64,000 nt of DNA from Pyrrhoderma lamaoense (lineage: Eukaryota > Basidiomycota > Agaricomycetes > Hymenochaetales > Hymenochaetaceae): contig NBAZ01000008.1 of NCBI GenBank assembly GCA_002794735.1, positions 682,001 through 746,000 on the forward strand, given 5' to 3'. Below are positions 25,455 through 36,986 of this stretch, piece by piece. A model generated the notes under the pieces. It ran no database searches and had not been told where the DNA came from. It saw only the letters and a program-made list of their open reading frames with translations. The position numbers and the translations under genes are program-made. Every line of letters begins with the position of its first letter. Positions within the stretch are counted from its first letter, which is position 1.

Positions 25455-27425
25455 ATGATCCCTACACTTCGCCAAACTCATAGAGTGGGACGCCTGTCTT
25501 CTTTATTCCGCTCAGCTTGCGAACAGCGACAGCGGCGCCACGTTTCGCAATATAATCATCACGTTGCGGGTCTCACATCAGAGCAAGTTGAGGTGAGCTG
25601 ACTCACTGCAGGCTTGCTTTTCATATACAAATCCCTCTTTATTATAACCTATTTAATTATTTTTTTTATGATACTAAGAGCTATTTTGGACTATAGTTTC
25701 GCGATGCTATTACTCAATTCGTTGAATCCGAGGTCGTTCATCGCGCGGATGAAATCGACAAAACAAATACGTTTCCAATTGTAGGAACTCGATCTGTCAT
25801 TTCAATATACACTGCTTTAACATTCTATAACTTCAGGACCTCTGGCCAAAACTTGGTTCTATGGGACTGCTTGGTGTTACCGCTTCTCCGGATTATGGAG
25901 GTCTTGGCCTTGGTTACTTCCATCACACACTTGCTATGGAGGTTCGACTTGTAATTCTAATTAATATAAGCTCACGATCTTGAACATCAGGTATTTTTCA
26001 GGAGATTTCTCGTGCATCGGGATCGGTAGGTCTCTCATATGCAGCCCACTCGAATTTATGTGGTGTGTATCCTGCCTGATGTCTATTTGGGTGAAACTTG
26101 TTTGAGATTCATTATGTAGTGAATCAAATTCATCGACACGGATCTGAGGCTCAGAAGTTAAAGTATCTTCCAGATTTAATTAGTGGAGCTAAAGTTGGTA
26201 GCTTGGCAATGAGTGAACCCGAGAGTGGGAGTGACGTCGTAAGCATGAAATTACGTGCAACTAGAGTTGAGGGTGGATACGTGCTTAACGGGAATAAATT
26301 CTGGATTACGAATGGACCAGTTGCATCAACTTTTGTTGTCTATGCCAAGACTGAACCAGAGAAGGGTTCAAAAGGCATTACGACATTTATTATAGAAAAG
26401 GGATTCGACGGCTTCTCGACGCACCAGAAGTTAGACAAATTCGGTATGAGGGGTAGTGATACGTGTGAATTAGTCTTTGAGGGTTGTTTTGTGCCTGAAG
26501 GTTCGATATCATCACCGGAGGAATATCTCATATGTCTCATCAATCTGTAGAAAACGTACTTGGCCAAGTGAATAAGGGAGCCGCGGTTCTAATGTCAGGT
26601 CTAGATCTGGAAAGACTGGTCCTGAGTGGTGGGCCTCTCGGGCTTATGCAGGCGTCTTTTGATTACGCTGGTGAGTTTTGTAGTTCACCTCAAATGGATT
26701 TGTGACTAATTTTTTTGTAGTTGAATACGTTCATACGCGCAAACAATTTGGAAAACCAGTCGGAACTTTCCAGTTGATGCAAGGTTCAATACTTTAAATC
26801 AATTGTGAATTTTCTCTCATAAATCAATTGTATAGGTAAAATAGCAGATATGTATACAAAGCTTGAAGCAAGTAGAGCGTATGTATATGCCGTTGCTCGT
26901 GCTTGTGATCAAGGGCAAGTCTCAAGACGGGTATGTCTTTATCATACAAAGACTCTAATTGACAACAAGTTATCTCAAAATTTCTTAGGATTGTGCAGGT
27001 TCGATCCTATACTCAACGGAGAAAGCAATCGAAGTCACTCTAGAAGGTATGCAGTGCCTGGGAGGTAACGGTTATATCAACGGTATGTCCAATCACAAAA
27101 GTAACAAATGCTTTCGCCGGTTTAACCAATGGTGTTTCTCCTTTTTTTCGACCAATAAACATCCCTTTTCGCCGACCAATCACACATGTTTAACTCCATC
27201 CAATTAACTACCTCCTTTACTTCGGCCAATCGCCCATCGTTCTCGATCGACCACTCATATCCTTTGTCTCTGGACGGATATCATGATCATACTCGTTATT
27301 AAAATGTAGACTTTCCTGTGGGGAGATTCCTGCGCGACGCTCGCCTCTATGCTGTTGGCGCTGGTACTCAGGAGATCAGAAGGATGTTGATTGGACGCGA
27401 GTTCAATGAGGCATTTGCGGATTGA
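25455..27425 (+). CDS. ivd: Isovaleryl-CoA dehydrogenase, mitochondrial
   Basis: Ten exons: 25455-25592, 25697-25780, 25837-25941, 26002-26062, 26120-26500, 26551-26670, 26721-26783, 26836-26930, 26989-27082 and 27310-27425, all in phase, giving 418 residues. The N-terminus is an Arg-rich mitochondrial presequence. FAD-binding signatures are [13 protein letters not shown] and [24 protein letters not shown] carries the catalytic Glu in the position that marks isovaleryl-CoA dehydrogenase among acyl-CoA dehydrogenases. The C-terminus has [23 protein letters not shown]. It oxidises isovaleryl-CoA to 3-methylcrotonyl-CoA in leucine breakdown and passes electrons to ETF. The last intron is longer than the others and repetitive. 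Confidence 0.95.
27113..27262. repeat. Degenerate tandem repeat in the last intron of ivd
   Basis: About five imperfect units, roughly 30-38 bases apart, each with a core like ttcg-nccaat (ttaaccaat, ttcgaccaat, cgccgaccaat, tcggccaat), separated by pyrimidine-rich spacers. It accounts for most of the unusually long 227-nt intron. Confidence 0.55.
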
Positions 27426-28702
27426 CGAACGATGAAAGGAGGTTTCTTGAGTTGATCACATGATCAAATAGTCTCAGAACGAGTCAATCCTATTGGATAT
27501 ACCGAACATTATCTCTCATTGGATACATTTATTTTATACATTGATTTGAAGGATTTAATTTGTTGTAGATTATAAATTTTGTTTATCCGTCAGTAAACGT
27601 GCATCAGCCAGACAGGATAGGAGCGCTCAACGGCAGAGGGAGGGAACTTGTGAAGAGCCGAGTTGCCGAAGAAGTTCTGCTTTTGATGTTACAATTAACA
27701 TTTCAAGATGTATTACTTTGTGGTACAAGACAATAACTGGCATCTTTGACATCAAGCAAAGTGAGAAACTGAGAAAGTACTAACCGAGTAATATTGAACG
27801 CATGTTTGTGTTTGTTCTTGTTGTGTTCCCTTTTTTATAGTTTGCTCTAGAGAAGGATCTACTCCTGTCACCTCTTGCTTCTGACCTTTGTCCAAGTCGC
27901 ATAGACAATTTTATAAGAATGCAAGGAAAAAATCAACTCTGCAAGAAATCTACATCTAATTCTACAAGATAACACACAACTTTGTACTGACGAGTCTCAG
28001 AAAATACACACTATAGTCCAAAATACGTGCGGAACAATCGTCATTATTGCCACTTCAGGCAAGAAGATGCGGATACAGTATCTCAGACTCTCCGGCTCAA
28101 AGATGAGGCAAGGGCAGACGGATCCGATGCATGTCCCCTGAAGGCTGCCGACATATTGTCTGACAAACACTGGGTTTACCTATTCAAGAAGAATCTAGGT
28201 TTATGTCCTCAGAAAGATATGAGTACCCTAGCCGATGTTCGGTCAGGACTCTTCGTCACCTAATACTGCAGAATTCACCTTGACGTGCCGGGAGCACTTG
28301 AGTACAGTACAGGTACCCCACATTATGACAAGTTTGCTAATGTTTGTAAGAGTCACGTTTCAAATCGATCCTCTCTCTGAAAATCTGCGGGTCTACTTAA
28401 TTCAGCCTCTTTTTCAACTTCAAGGGCTGGAGTTAGTCCACCTCCCTCCTCACATCCGAACTTATCCGCTACTTGTGTTTTGTGTTCTCAATCTTTGTAC
28501 GCAAAACACAACACCTCGTCTCCTGTCTACTGTGCACATCTTGGAAGCTCAGTTCTCCAATTTTTATCATGATATTTCAGAGCCAACCCAACCCACCATA
28601 CCTTGAGGGGATGAACTTTGGTGGAATGGATATTGACCTTTCCCGTCCGTCCTTGTTGGTGGACATAATCAACATCGTCCCCGCTCTCTCGACTTACAAC
28701 AT
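27426..28702. other. Intergenic, upstream of Zn2Cys6 factor
   Basis: About 1.3 kb with no recognisable domain. It likely contains the ivd 3' UTR and the promoter plus 5' leader of the zinc-cluster gene. Short open frames at 28027-28263 and 28235-28606 may be leader sequence. The frame of the 28703 start stays open upstream for about 20 codons without an ATG, so an upstream coding exon is possible. Confidence 0.4.
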
Positions 28703-30267
28703 ATGAACCTTTCTCATTTCGATATGCAACAACGCCATGGGTTTATTCACCCATCTTTAACTGACACTCATATATATGGTCACAGTCACCCTTCAATGCC
28801 AGTATCAATGCCTATGTCTATGTCACAGCAGCCTTTTCTTTACGGAGACAATCCTTTTGACCTTAACGGTTTGCATGCCACCAGCATGCCATATATGCAT
28901 CACAACCATCCAAATGATATCTCTACGTATTCCCTACCTCAGAAGATATCTATCGATCCTCGTGCAACTCTGGCACCTATTTCAACTGATTTAGGATTTC
29001 TTCCTATGCATGGTAATTCATCACCAGGGACAGCGGCTTCTTCTGCTAGCCATGCATCCTCTGCGATGTTTTCTCTTAGCAGTAACAGAAGTACTAAGCC
29101 GTCTCCAAAAAGTGCGCCTGCTGATAACTCATACTTCAATCGTCATGTCGCGAGTGGAAGACAGCGGACTGCCCAAGCTTGTGAAAAATGCCGTGACCGC
29201 AAAACAAAAGTAGGTTTACTACCATCATCTCATATTTCAAGAAGTCGTCTGATATTAATATATAATAGTGTACAGGTACTCGGCCAACATGCAAAAGATG
29301 TGCTGAACGTGGCCTCAAATGCGTTTGGGCACCGGAAACTCGTGTTCGTGGACCTTCTCGGGCTCTGCGTTATCAACGTCGCGTCGATTCTAAAGAGAGT
29401 AATGGTTCACCGCCCTCTTCCACACCTCAATCCTTGTCACGCTCGAGATCTCCTGACATCTCCATAATGCAGGATGCACCATTTTCAGCATCTCCGATCC
29501 AAACGACCTTTCCTCCTATCGCACTTCCAAGTCGTCTGGTAAAGCGCCATGAGAAGAACAGAATGAGTATGCCCGAGAATGAGCTTCGCTCTTTGATGGC
29601 TTTGAAAGATGATGACCCGGATTCAGTCCTGGGACTGGCTATCGAGCCTCTGTCTTCTGCTGAAGGGGATGGTTGGGACTCCATCGAAAACGCTGAAATA
29701 GAAACTACCGAAGCAGAAGAGCCGCCTTCGATCCTTTCGCGCAAAAGGGGAAATTCCGTTTCTGTTGCTCATCTGTCGATGTTCAACAAGACTGAAAAGA
29801 AAGCTAAAAACGAGCCAGATTCATTCTTTTCTTTCGATTTCCAAACTTCATCGCCAATATCTCACCCAGTCAGTGAGTACAGTAGCACCTCTACGTAAGT
29901 CCTACTCAAATCTTTGCATTCGGTCAATATGTCTTACATACCTCCAATCAGCCCGGAAGGCTCTACTCCCATTGACACGTTTGAGAATGTTGATCCTATC
30001 AAAGTCGATAGCCCCGATACTCAAGAATTGCATCACCCATTCCCCTCCTACGATCTCACGAGCTCTCTTGAAGACATACTGAAAATGTCTACTCAATCTG
30101 AGTTTGAAAATGATGCCAAGAGCTACTTCAGTAATCATCCATTTGATCACTTGCCTGGTGATGATCAAATTACTCCCCTCGCTCACCCAGCCTCCCAAAA
30201 TAACCCTGAAGACGATGTATTTCATTATCTAAACTCTGATGCTTTCGATTCTGGTATACAGTCTTAA
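28703..30267 (+). CDS. Zn2Cys6 fungal transcription factor
   Basis: Exons 28703-29209, 29269-29894 and 29952-30267 give 482 residues. The binuclear zinc cluster has spacing C-x2-C-x6-C-x6-C-x2-C-x6-C (CEKCRDRKTKC, then CKRCAERGLKC). The third Cys codon is the first codon after intron 1, which confirms that splice. The 150 residues before it are Met/His/Pro/Ser-rich. Downstream is a basic linker, then Ser/Pro-rich and acidic stretches that may be an activation domain. I see no fungal-specific middle-homology (Fungal_trans) domain, and the cluster is central rather than N-terminal. Targets are unknown. The start is the first ATG in frame; an extra 5' exon is possible. Confidence 0.88.
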
Positions 30268-31933
30268 AGATATTTTATACCTGAACAATTAGAGCTTTCG
30301 TATTGCTTGTGGATTTGACAATGTCGTGTTCTGTTGCTTTCATTTCGAATGGATTTCACTTGCCTTTATGTTTGTTTAACTATGGATTATCTATGGTCCT
30401 GCTTGCTTATCTTAGATTTAGAGAAGGATTCTTCTACAAAAAGCAGAAGTTCTGATCCTATGTATCACTTGATTTCGTGACCGTTTTTTGACTTCTCGTC
30501 TGTATTATATTGTTTTAGTATCATGGAAATGTTTTTTTGGTGTTGTGGAATGTCATCATTCTTGCATGTATACGATTAGATCTAGACCTCACGTTGTGGT
30601 AGATACAACTCGGCAATTGTAGTTCAAACTATTTTCTTTCGGACACCTATGTTTCCCCTCTTACTTCAATTTTTTGTAATTAAAAGCTTTTTCTTAATCT
30701 TTATTTCTTCAATTTTACGATCGCATCACATTAAGCCTTATTGATCTATAATAGTAACTACGGATGTATAAGGGTCTAGATCCTATGTCTGTACAGTGGC
30801 CGGGCGAGTCGGGAGGAACTAAAAGTAATAGATGTCTCGGTTAGTATTTTGTTCCTTGAATTCATTTTGATTAGATAGGCACTGGTGTAGTTACTTAGTG
30901 ATAAACATTAAAAAACGTTTATCGCACCCGATCGTATTTCATGCATCCCTATTTCGTATCCCAAACATGGCTATTGTATTCTCAACAGGGTTTCATAAGA
31001 GAAAATGAGTTCGTAGGATAAAGGAAGTGTAGATTACCTAATAACTGAGACACATCCATATTAGGGAAGCTCTCAGAGCCTCACTTTGTATGGTAAAAAC
31101 GACAATATACAAGTGCCAACATAAGCCACAACATAAACTTGCTTCCACAGGTACAGAATAAGGTAGGATTAAGCTAAGTAATCTAGACGATTCGCGTGAA
31201 ACTAATATCCGCGATCTACAAAAAACGTCATCACTCAAGATGAAGGGCCTGCAATCGTGTGCTTTTTCTTTCATAATGCTGTGTTGTATATAGAATTAGA
31301 ACATCGATCATTAACATCGAGGGGATTGACATAAAGGAGAGAGCTAGTCAAGTTGTGGCAATGTTATCTATGTCCGAGTCGGATTCAAGCCGCCCTGGGA
31401 CGAGAAGAAGGGCCGGATTATAGATAAGTTGAGCTGCTTTCTTAGTCTGCATCAGTAACATATGGATGATAAGTTTGTAATATTCTCGATGGACTGACTA
31501 GGGATTGTGCGAAATTTACGGACCGATCAATTTCCATAAATCATGTCCACATATATATATGTAGAGTTGGAGTTGCAATGAGTGAGTGTATGAATACTCA
31601 AGAAAAGGAAGGATCTGTACTCCGTAAGAAGAAAGTCTCGCTCCGGTATCACTCGAAAAAATAGTATCAAAGTAGTTTGTCATTAGGTTAAACAATTAGG
31701 CTGGCAGGCATTTAGATAATTTTAGGATTTCATTTCATCAACTTTTGTAATCCAAAAAAAGTTAAAAGAATAAGTGAGAAGATCGTGAATATACAAGTAC
31801 GTTTTGCAAAAGATGACTCGTGAACAGGTACAAAGAATGCACAATGAGAGAAAGGATAGGTAGAGCAGGGGATACTATATGGCAAATGGGGAGGTGATAT
31901 GGCGATTTGAAAGTATGAGGGCACAGCAGGTGA
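30268..31933. other. Intergenic, convergent 3' flanks
   Basis: About 1.7 kb between convergent genes (zinc-cluster factor and acetolactate synthase). AT-rich, with a short TA dinucleotide run near 31549-31560. No gene or repeat family recognised. Confidence 0.45.
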
Positions 31934-34174
31934 TCATGATGACTTCGCGGCTTCAATCAACGATGGATGTAGTATTTGCTCATGTAAAGCCTTCCCTGCT
32001 GGTACCATAGGGAATACGTGCTCGTTCCTTTCAACAACACACTCCATGAGTACGGGTTTTGAATTGTCATACTCGAGGAATTCCTTCATCTTCTCTGGCA
32101 GTTCCTGAGCGTTGCTAACACGAATAGCATGAACGCCCATAGACTTAGCAAGCATAATAAAGTCTGGGTTCGTCATCCGGGTATGTGAGTATCGAGCATC
32201 ATAGAAAAGGTCTTGCCACTGGAGAACCATTCCCTGGAATTCATTGTTCAAGACAATAACTTTTACGCCGATATTATACTGAGAGGCAGTCTGAAGTTCC
32301 ATGGCAGTCATACTAAATGACGCATCACCATCGATATCAACCACAATTTTCTCTGGTGCTGCAACCTTGGCACCAATCGCTGAGGGCAAGCCAAAGCCCA
32401 TAGTCTATATTTTTTGCTATCAGATAAAAGCACGCGATAGCGAGGAAATTCGAGACTTACACCAAGCCCACCAGAAGAGACAAGAGATCTCGGTGCTGTC
32501 CATCTGTAAAATTGAGTCGCCCACATTTGATGTTGACCAACACCTGTTGAAACAACGACATTATCCTTCATGCTCCTTGTTTGGCGATCAAGTTCTTCGA
32601 TAACTTCTTGTGGCTTTGTCGGTTGACCCTCCTTGCTCTTGACGTAGGTAAATGGATATTTCTTTTTCCATGACGCGATCTGAGAGAACCATTCTTTACG
32701 GGGATTCGATGTTTCTACAAGAGGCACGAGAGCAGCAAGATTGGAAATAAGGTCACCAAGAACTGGGACAGTTGCTTCGACAACCTTGTTGATGTTTTTT
32801 GGTTGAATTTCGAAGTGGATTATTCCACCTTGGCCTCTAAGAGCAGCCTCACGTGCGACAGGGGCAAAGGCTATTAGAGTCTTTTGAGTTATCGCTATTT
32901 ACTCACTACTAGATAACACTTACTATCGACCTTTCCTGTCACACGATCATCAAATCTTCCTCCAAGAGCAATAATAACATCCGCATGCTGCATGGCAAGG
33001 TTAGCGTATGCACTTCCATGCATACCAAGCATATGAAGAGCTCGTTCTTCGTCCGTCTCATCAAAACTTCCGAGTCCATGAAGAGTAGTAGTCACTGGGA
33101 TATTACCATCTTTAGATAGCTGAGCCAAGAGCTTAGGACCCAAGGGTGATGAGAGAACACCATGACCAGCGTAGATTATTGGCCTCTTAGCTTTATTTAT
33201 GAGATCAGCAGCCTGCTGGATCAAAGGCATATCAATCGGTGGTTGTTCAGATTTCAGAGGATTAGAGGGAAGGCCCAAGGGCGACCCAGGGTAGTGACTT
33301 TATAGGAAGGGGAGTTTTCAATATGGCGGCAGTGACATCTTTCGGGAGATCAACAAGGACTGGTCCAGGACGACCTGAGGTAGCAATTTTAAAGGCTTCA
33401 TTGATGCGCCTCGGTAATTCTGCAACATCCTTAACCATAATATTCCATTTCGTACAGCTTCGAGAAATTCCTATGACATCTGCCTCCTGGAAAGCATCTG
33501 ATCCTATGACAGAAGTAGCAACTTGGCCAGTGAATACTACCATCGGTACACCATCGCTCAACGCATCTTGCATAGGTGTGATAACATTTGTCGCACCGGG
33601 CCCTGAAGTAACAAGAACGACACCAGGCTTCCCAGAAACACGAGCGTATCCCTCTGCCATATGTCCAGCACCTTGCTCATGCCGAGGGAGGACAAAGTCG
33701 AAGTGTTTTGAGTTGTAAATAGCATCGAAAACTGGGAGGATAGCTCCACCCGGGTAACCGAAAATGTGCTTGACACCATGTCTGAGCATCATCTCGTGGA
33801 ATATCTGACCTCCGGACATGCCTACGAATGACGAGTCGAGAACTTCCGCCTGGGCGTACTTATTTTTGGGGGCCAAGTCGCGAGGAAGAGTGTTATTTTT
33901 TGTTGGACGCTGCTGAAATGCGGGGGCAGGGGCGGGTCGTCTAAATCTCTAATCAGAAAAAAAATCAAAGATTGAGATGAAGAGAGGAAAATACATACAC
34001 AGAGGGTGCAGCAACAGAACTTTTTGGTGAGGATTGGCTGAGCTGGCGAGCATTTATGCGAGCTTTTGCCTCAAAAATGGAGGCCGAAGAGGTTGTTTTG
34101 CAGCGAGTCCATTGAGTGGGCTGCTTTTGGGGTGCCACAGAGGGCGAGCGGATAGAGCGTGGGACGCGGTGCAT
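31934..34174 (-). CDS. ilv2: Acetolactate synthase catalytic subunit, one-base frame break
   Basis: Exons 34174-33999, 33946-32924, 32870-32461 and 32404-31934; ignoring one extra base in exon 2 they give about 692 residues. The first 70 residues are an Arg/Ser/Ala-rich mitochondrial presequence. The body has the ThDP-enzyme motifs [15 protein letters not shown] with [16 protein letters not shown] (catalytic Glu), [18 protein letters not shown], and [15 protein letters not shown] followed 20-odd residues later by NNEF, the ThDP/Mg site. It condenses two pyruvates to acetolactate, the first common step of valine and leucine synthesis, and is the target of sulfonylurea-class inhibitors. Frame shifts by one base between TPLPIKS and GLPSNPL near 33265-33300; an alternative 68-nt intron with a weak gtcgcc donor is possible but removes a conserved linker. 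Confidence 0.92.
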
Positions 34175-34205
34175 CGTCGACGTCGTCTTAAACGGCGGAG
34201 AGCAA

Positions 34206-34218
34206 GGGGGGGGGGGGG
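34206..34218. repeat. Homopolymer G run
   Basis: Thirteen Gs in the 5' leader of the acetolactate synthase gene. A likely weak point for sequencing accuracy. Confidence 0.9.
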
Positions 34219-34426
34219 AGTACAAGTACAAGTACTAGTCAAAGTTTGTTCCAGTCCTCTAATTCAGTTTTCAGCAGAGCTAGAACGAGTCACCTTCCTT
34301 ATATGGATATTCGGGTTTATTCGGATACATAACTTTTAAGCACTTCCCCAGATCAACCATCAACTTGCCATGTGTTATTAATCAATCTTTTTTAAATACA
34401 TAAGCAGGAACAATGTTCAATACATG

Positions 34427-35134
34427 TACTATGCCGGCACCCCTCTCTCCAATTTTTCCTTTATTTACCATTTACTCATCACAATTTAATCTAATCCACT
34501 CAAGAAAATTACAGTACGTAGATAATTAGTATTAGAATAGATCTATGTAAAAACATTGGCTACGTTATTATGAAAATTATTAAACTATCTTCGAACTTAT
34601 GTTTGGCACCCCTCTCTCCAATTTTGGTCACAAAGTGTCACATAGCCTGATTATTGCTGGTACAATTAATTGTAATCTAGCGCGTTGAAATGTTTGATTA
34701 CAATTAACACAAAGCATTAACACAAAAGGAAAGAAAATCACAAAATGTCACTCTTGTCACTCGAAAACAGTCATTTAATTTTAGTTCTTATACGATGATT
34801 CATTTGTATGTAAAAAATAGCGAGATATCTTCTTTGATAATGTTTGTTTTATTTTGTATAATTTTTTTCGCAGTTTGTTTTACTTGTTAATATAGTATGA
34901 TAGGTTTTTATCGTTTATTATGTATAAAAACGCGATATATGTTAGTTTTTAATTTTAATTTTAATTTTTTAGTATAAATCTTATTAGAGGTTATTTGGTG
35001 GTATAGAAATCTATTTATTTTGATTTTTAGTATAATGCTTTGTATTGTACATACTTGAGAAAAATGACGAAAGAAAAAATTGGAGAGAGGGGTTCCCTAT
35101 TTACATAATTGGAGAGAGGGGTGCCGGCATAGTA
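34427..35134. mobile_element. MITE-like element with TIRs and TA flanks
   Basis: The ends are perfect 28-base inverted repeats: tactatgccggcacccctctctccaatt at 34427-34454, and its reverse complement at 35107-35134. If the outer TA on each side is the target duplication, the element is 34429-35132 (704 bp) with 26-base TIRs, as in Tc1/mariner-derived MITEs. Shorter copies of the inner part of the TIR recur at 34605-34625 (same orientation as the left end) and 35076-35094 (right orientation). The interior is very AT-rich, has a small hairpin at 34672-34705 (ttgtaatc paired with gattacaa), and codes for nothing. It sits between the ilv2 start and the 3' end of the neighbouring esterase. Confidence 0.8.
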
Positions 35135-35176
35135 TGCATGTAAGTATGCAAGTAGGCTACGTCCCTCAACGCCATA

Positions 35177-36539
35177 TTAAGCTTTAAGAGCCTTAGTGAT
35201 ACCACGAGCAACAGCACTGAAGATGCACCCTATCTCAACAACGAGCTGTAAGAAGAAATAATATGAAAAACTTACTCATGAACTGTGAACAACGGGTGAA
35301 GTGTGTTCAGCCAACTGTATGTGTGTATCGAGTCAGTATATAGGTGTCAGTGCGTTTTTATAACAAGTTTCCATACAAGTAGTTTGAAACCGGAGCACAA
35401 GGTTCGATTTGCGTGGACAAGTCTGTTGTGCCATTCTGATACGCCTCACAAAAGCCCGTCACGTTGACATATCCAAATACATCTGCTTGATCAAGTAGTG
35501 CATTGAAAACAGGTTGGGTGTCAAAGGTGATGGCTTTAACATCGCTATGATTAGCTGCAAACTCATTAACGTTTTCAATTAACTGGGCATTATAATCCGC
35601 AATTGAACTGGTGATCTGAGCCACAATTTCTGGGCCTTGCACAAGGAGAAGTGGTGCACGATTTGTTGGAGGCACCGACAAGAAGACGAAGTTGCGGGCT
35701 CCTTCCTGATATAATTCTTCGACCTAGTGGAACTAAGAATTGATATAACACCCAGTAATGAACTCTCGCTCACTTGACCAAATAAGCGGGTCATCAAAAC
35801 TTGGTGGAATCCAACCTGGGTGACATTTGTCTATATCGGTGCTTAAGTATGTATATATCTAAATGAGCGGTTAATTGGCTACGAACCCAGTTAAAAGAGT
35901 TTCCCTAGTTCCCGCTTTATTTTAGTTCTGCGTCATCATACAGTCTGAAGGAACTTACAACGTCATTGATGCCTATCCAAAATGCGAACAGGCTGTTATT
36001 ACTACTCCACTGGGCCCCGAATGGTTTTGGTGCCAGGAACTCCGTGAAAAGAGATACTTGATCAACAATTGAGCTTTGCAGGGTAAGTACTTCAAAGCTG
36101 ATACTTGAGAAAATGTATAAACCAACTTGACTGTAGGAGCGAACGGGACTACCAGTGCGGAGTCGATAGTTGCCCCTCCTGAACCAAGATTGAATAGTTT
36201 TGTCTCGGATGTATTATAGGTACTAGCTAGATACTGTGTTAATAGCATAAGAAGAAATATTACATTGGCCTTACTGAGGAAGTCAGCCCAATTTGGACCA
36301 TTAGAGGATGTCTTTTAGCATATATATATATGTTAGCTGCTGTGATTCGATTTGCAACGATTATAAACACTGATACTCACAAAGTTTGTAGCGGTAGAGT
36401 TGATACCCGCGGTTATGTCAAAGCCATCGGTAGTATACGAGTCCCCAAAAGCAAATAAGAAACTTTCTTGTGCTGAGACGGATAGAGGGATCAACAATAA
36501 GTATGTTGACAAGGCAGAACGAATTACTGAGAGACGCAT
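35177..36539 (-). CDS. Secreted GDSL esterase, CE16 acetylesterase type
   Basis: Exons 36539-36381, 36311-36127 (may hide a 30-nt intron at 36253-36224), 36073-35959, 35815-35774, 35723-35365, 35314-35276 and a last exon from 35245. A signal peptide (SALSTYLLLIPLSVSAQ) precedes the GDSYT nucleophile block. LGSGGATID, FWIGINDV and, after splicing, WLNTLHPLFTVH (catalytic His block) complete the SGNH set. CE16 enzymes remove acetyl groups from plant polysaccharide fragments. The exact substrate is inference. The last join is uncertain: in the spliced phase the protein ends DSLLR at 35230, but one base over it ends in a helix-like segment at 35177, more typical of the family. The tiny exons make automatic prediction hard. 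Confidence 0.8.
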
Positions 36540-36986
36540 TTGGAGGCTTTTTAAGATGTTGCTTTAAATGTATCTGCAAAGTATCCAGAAAATGTCAGTT
36601 TTATACTTGAACCGGTTTTATTTTTATCATTACACTGCGGCCCAGGTCGGACCAGTAATGACATAGACGCCGTACGAATTGTCCGAGATTTAGTCTCGTG
36701 GACCGCGAGTTGATATTCTAAATCGATAATCAGCATTTAAGAAACGTTTTCTTCTGGTGAGCAGCAGATCATGTGGTGCATATAGAAGGTGGTTTTTGAG
36801 ATAGAACGAGAAGAGACTGATGCTAGCTCGGACCTGTGTGGCTGAATAGAATATATGTATTACGTAATACTTGAAATAGTGACCCCGGTTGTAAATTACA
36901 TAGCTATACTTAGTATAATACTACTACTTTACGATAGCCCGACTCTGCTTTACATTCGTCCGAGTTTGCTTGAAAGTGCTTTTAGG
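36540..36986. promoter_or_regulatory. Divergent intergenic region, CE16 esterase and AP-2 mu
   Basis: About 450 bases with both promoters. A perfect palindrome (gtattacgtaatac) lies near 36857-36870, a CRE/bZIP-like half-site arrangement; its function is unproven. Confidence 0.4.

Noticed and set aside
31360..31420. Possible tRNA (ggattcaagcc resembles a B box)
   Set aside because: No matching A box, acceptor stem or cloverleaf could be built around it.
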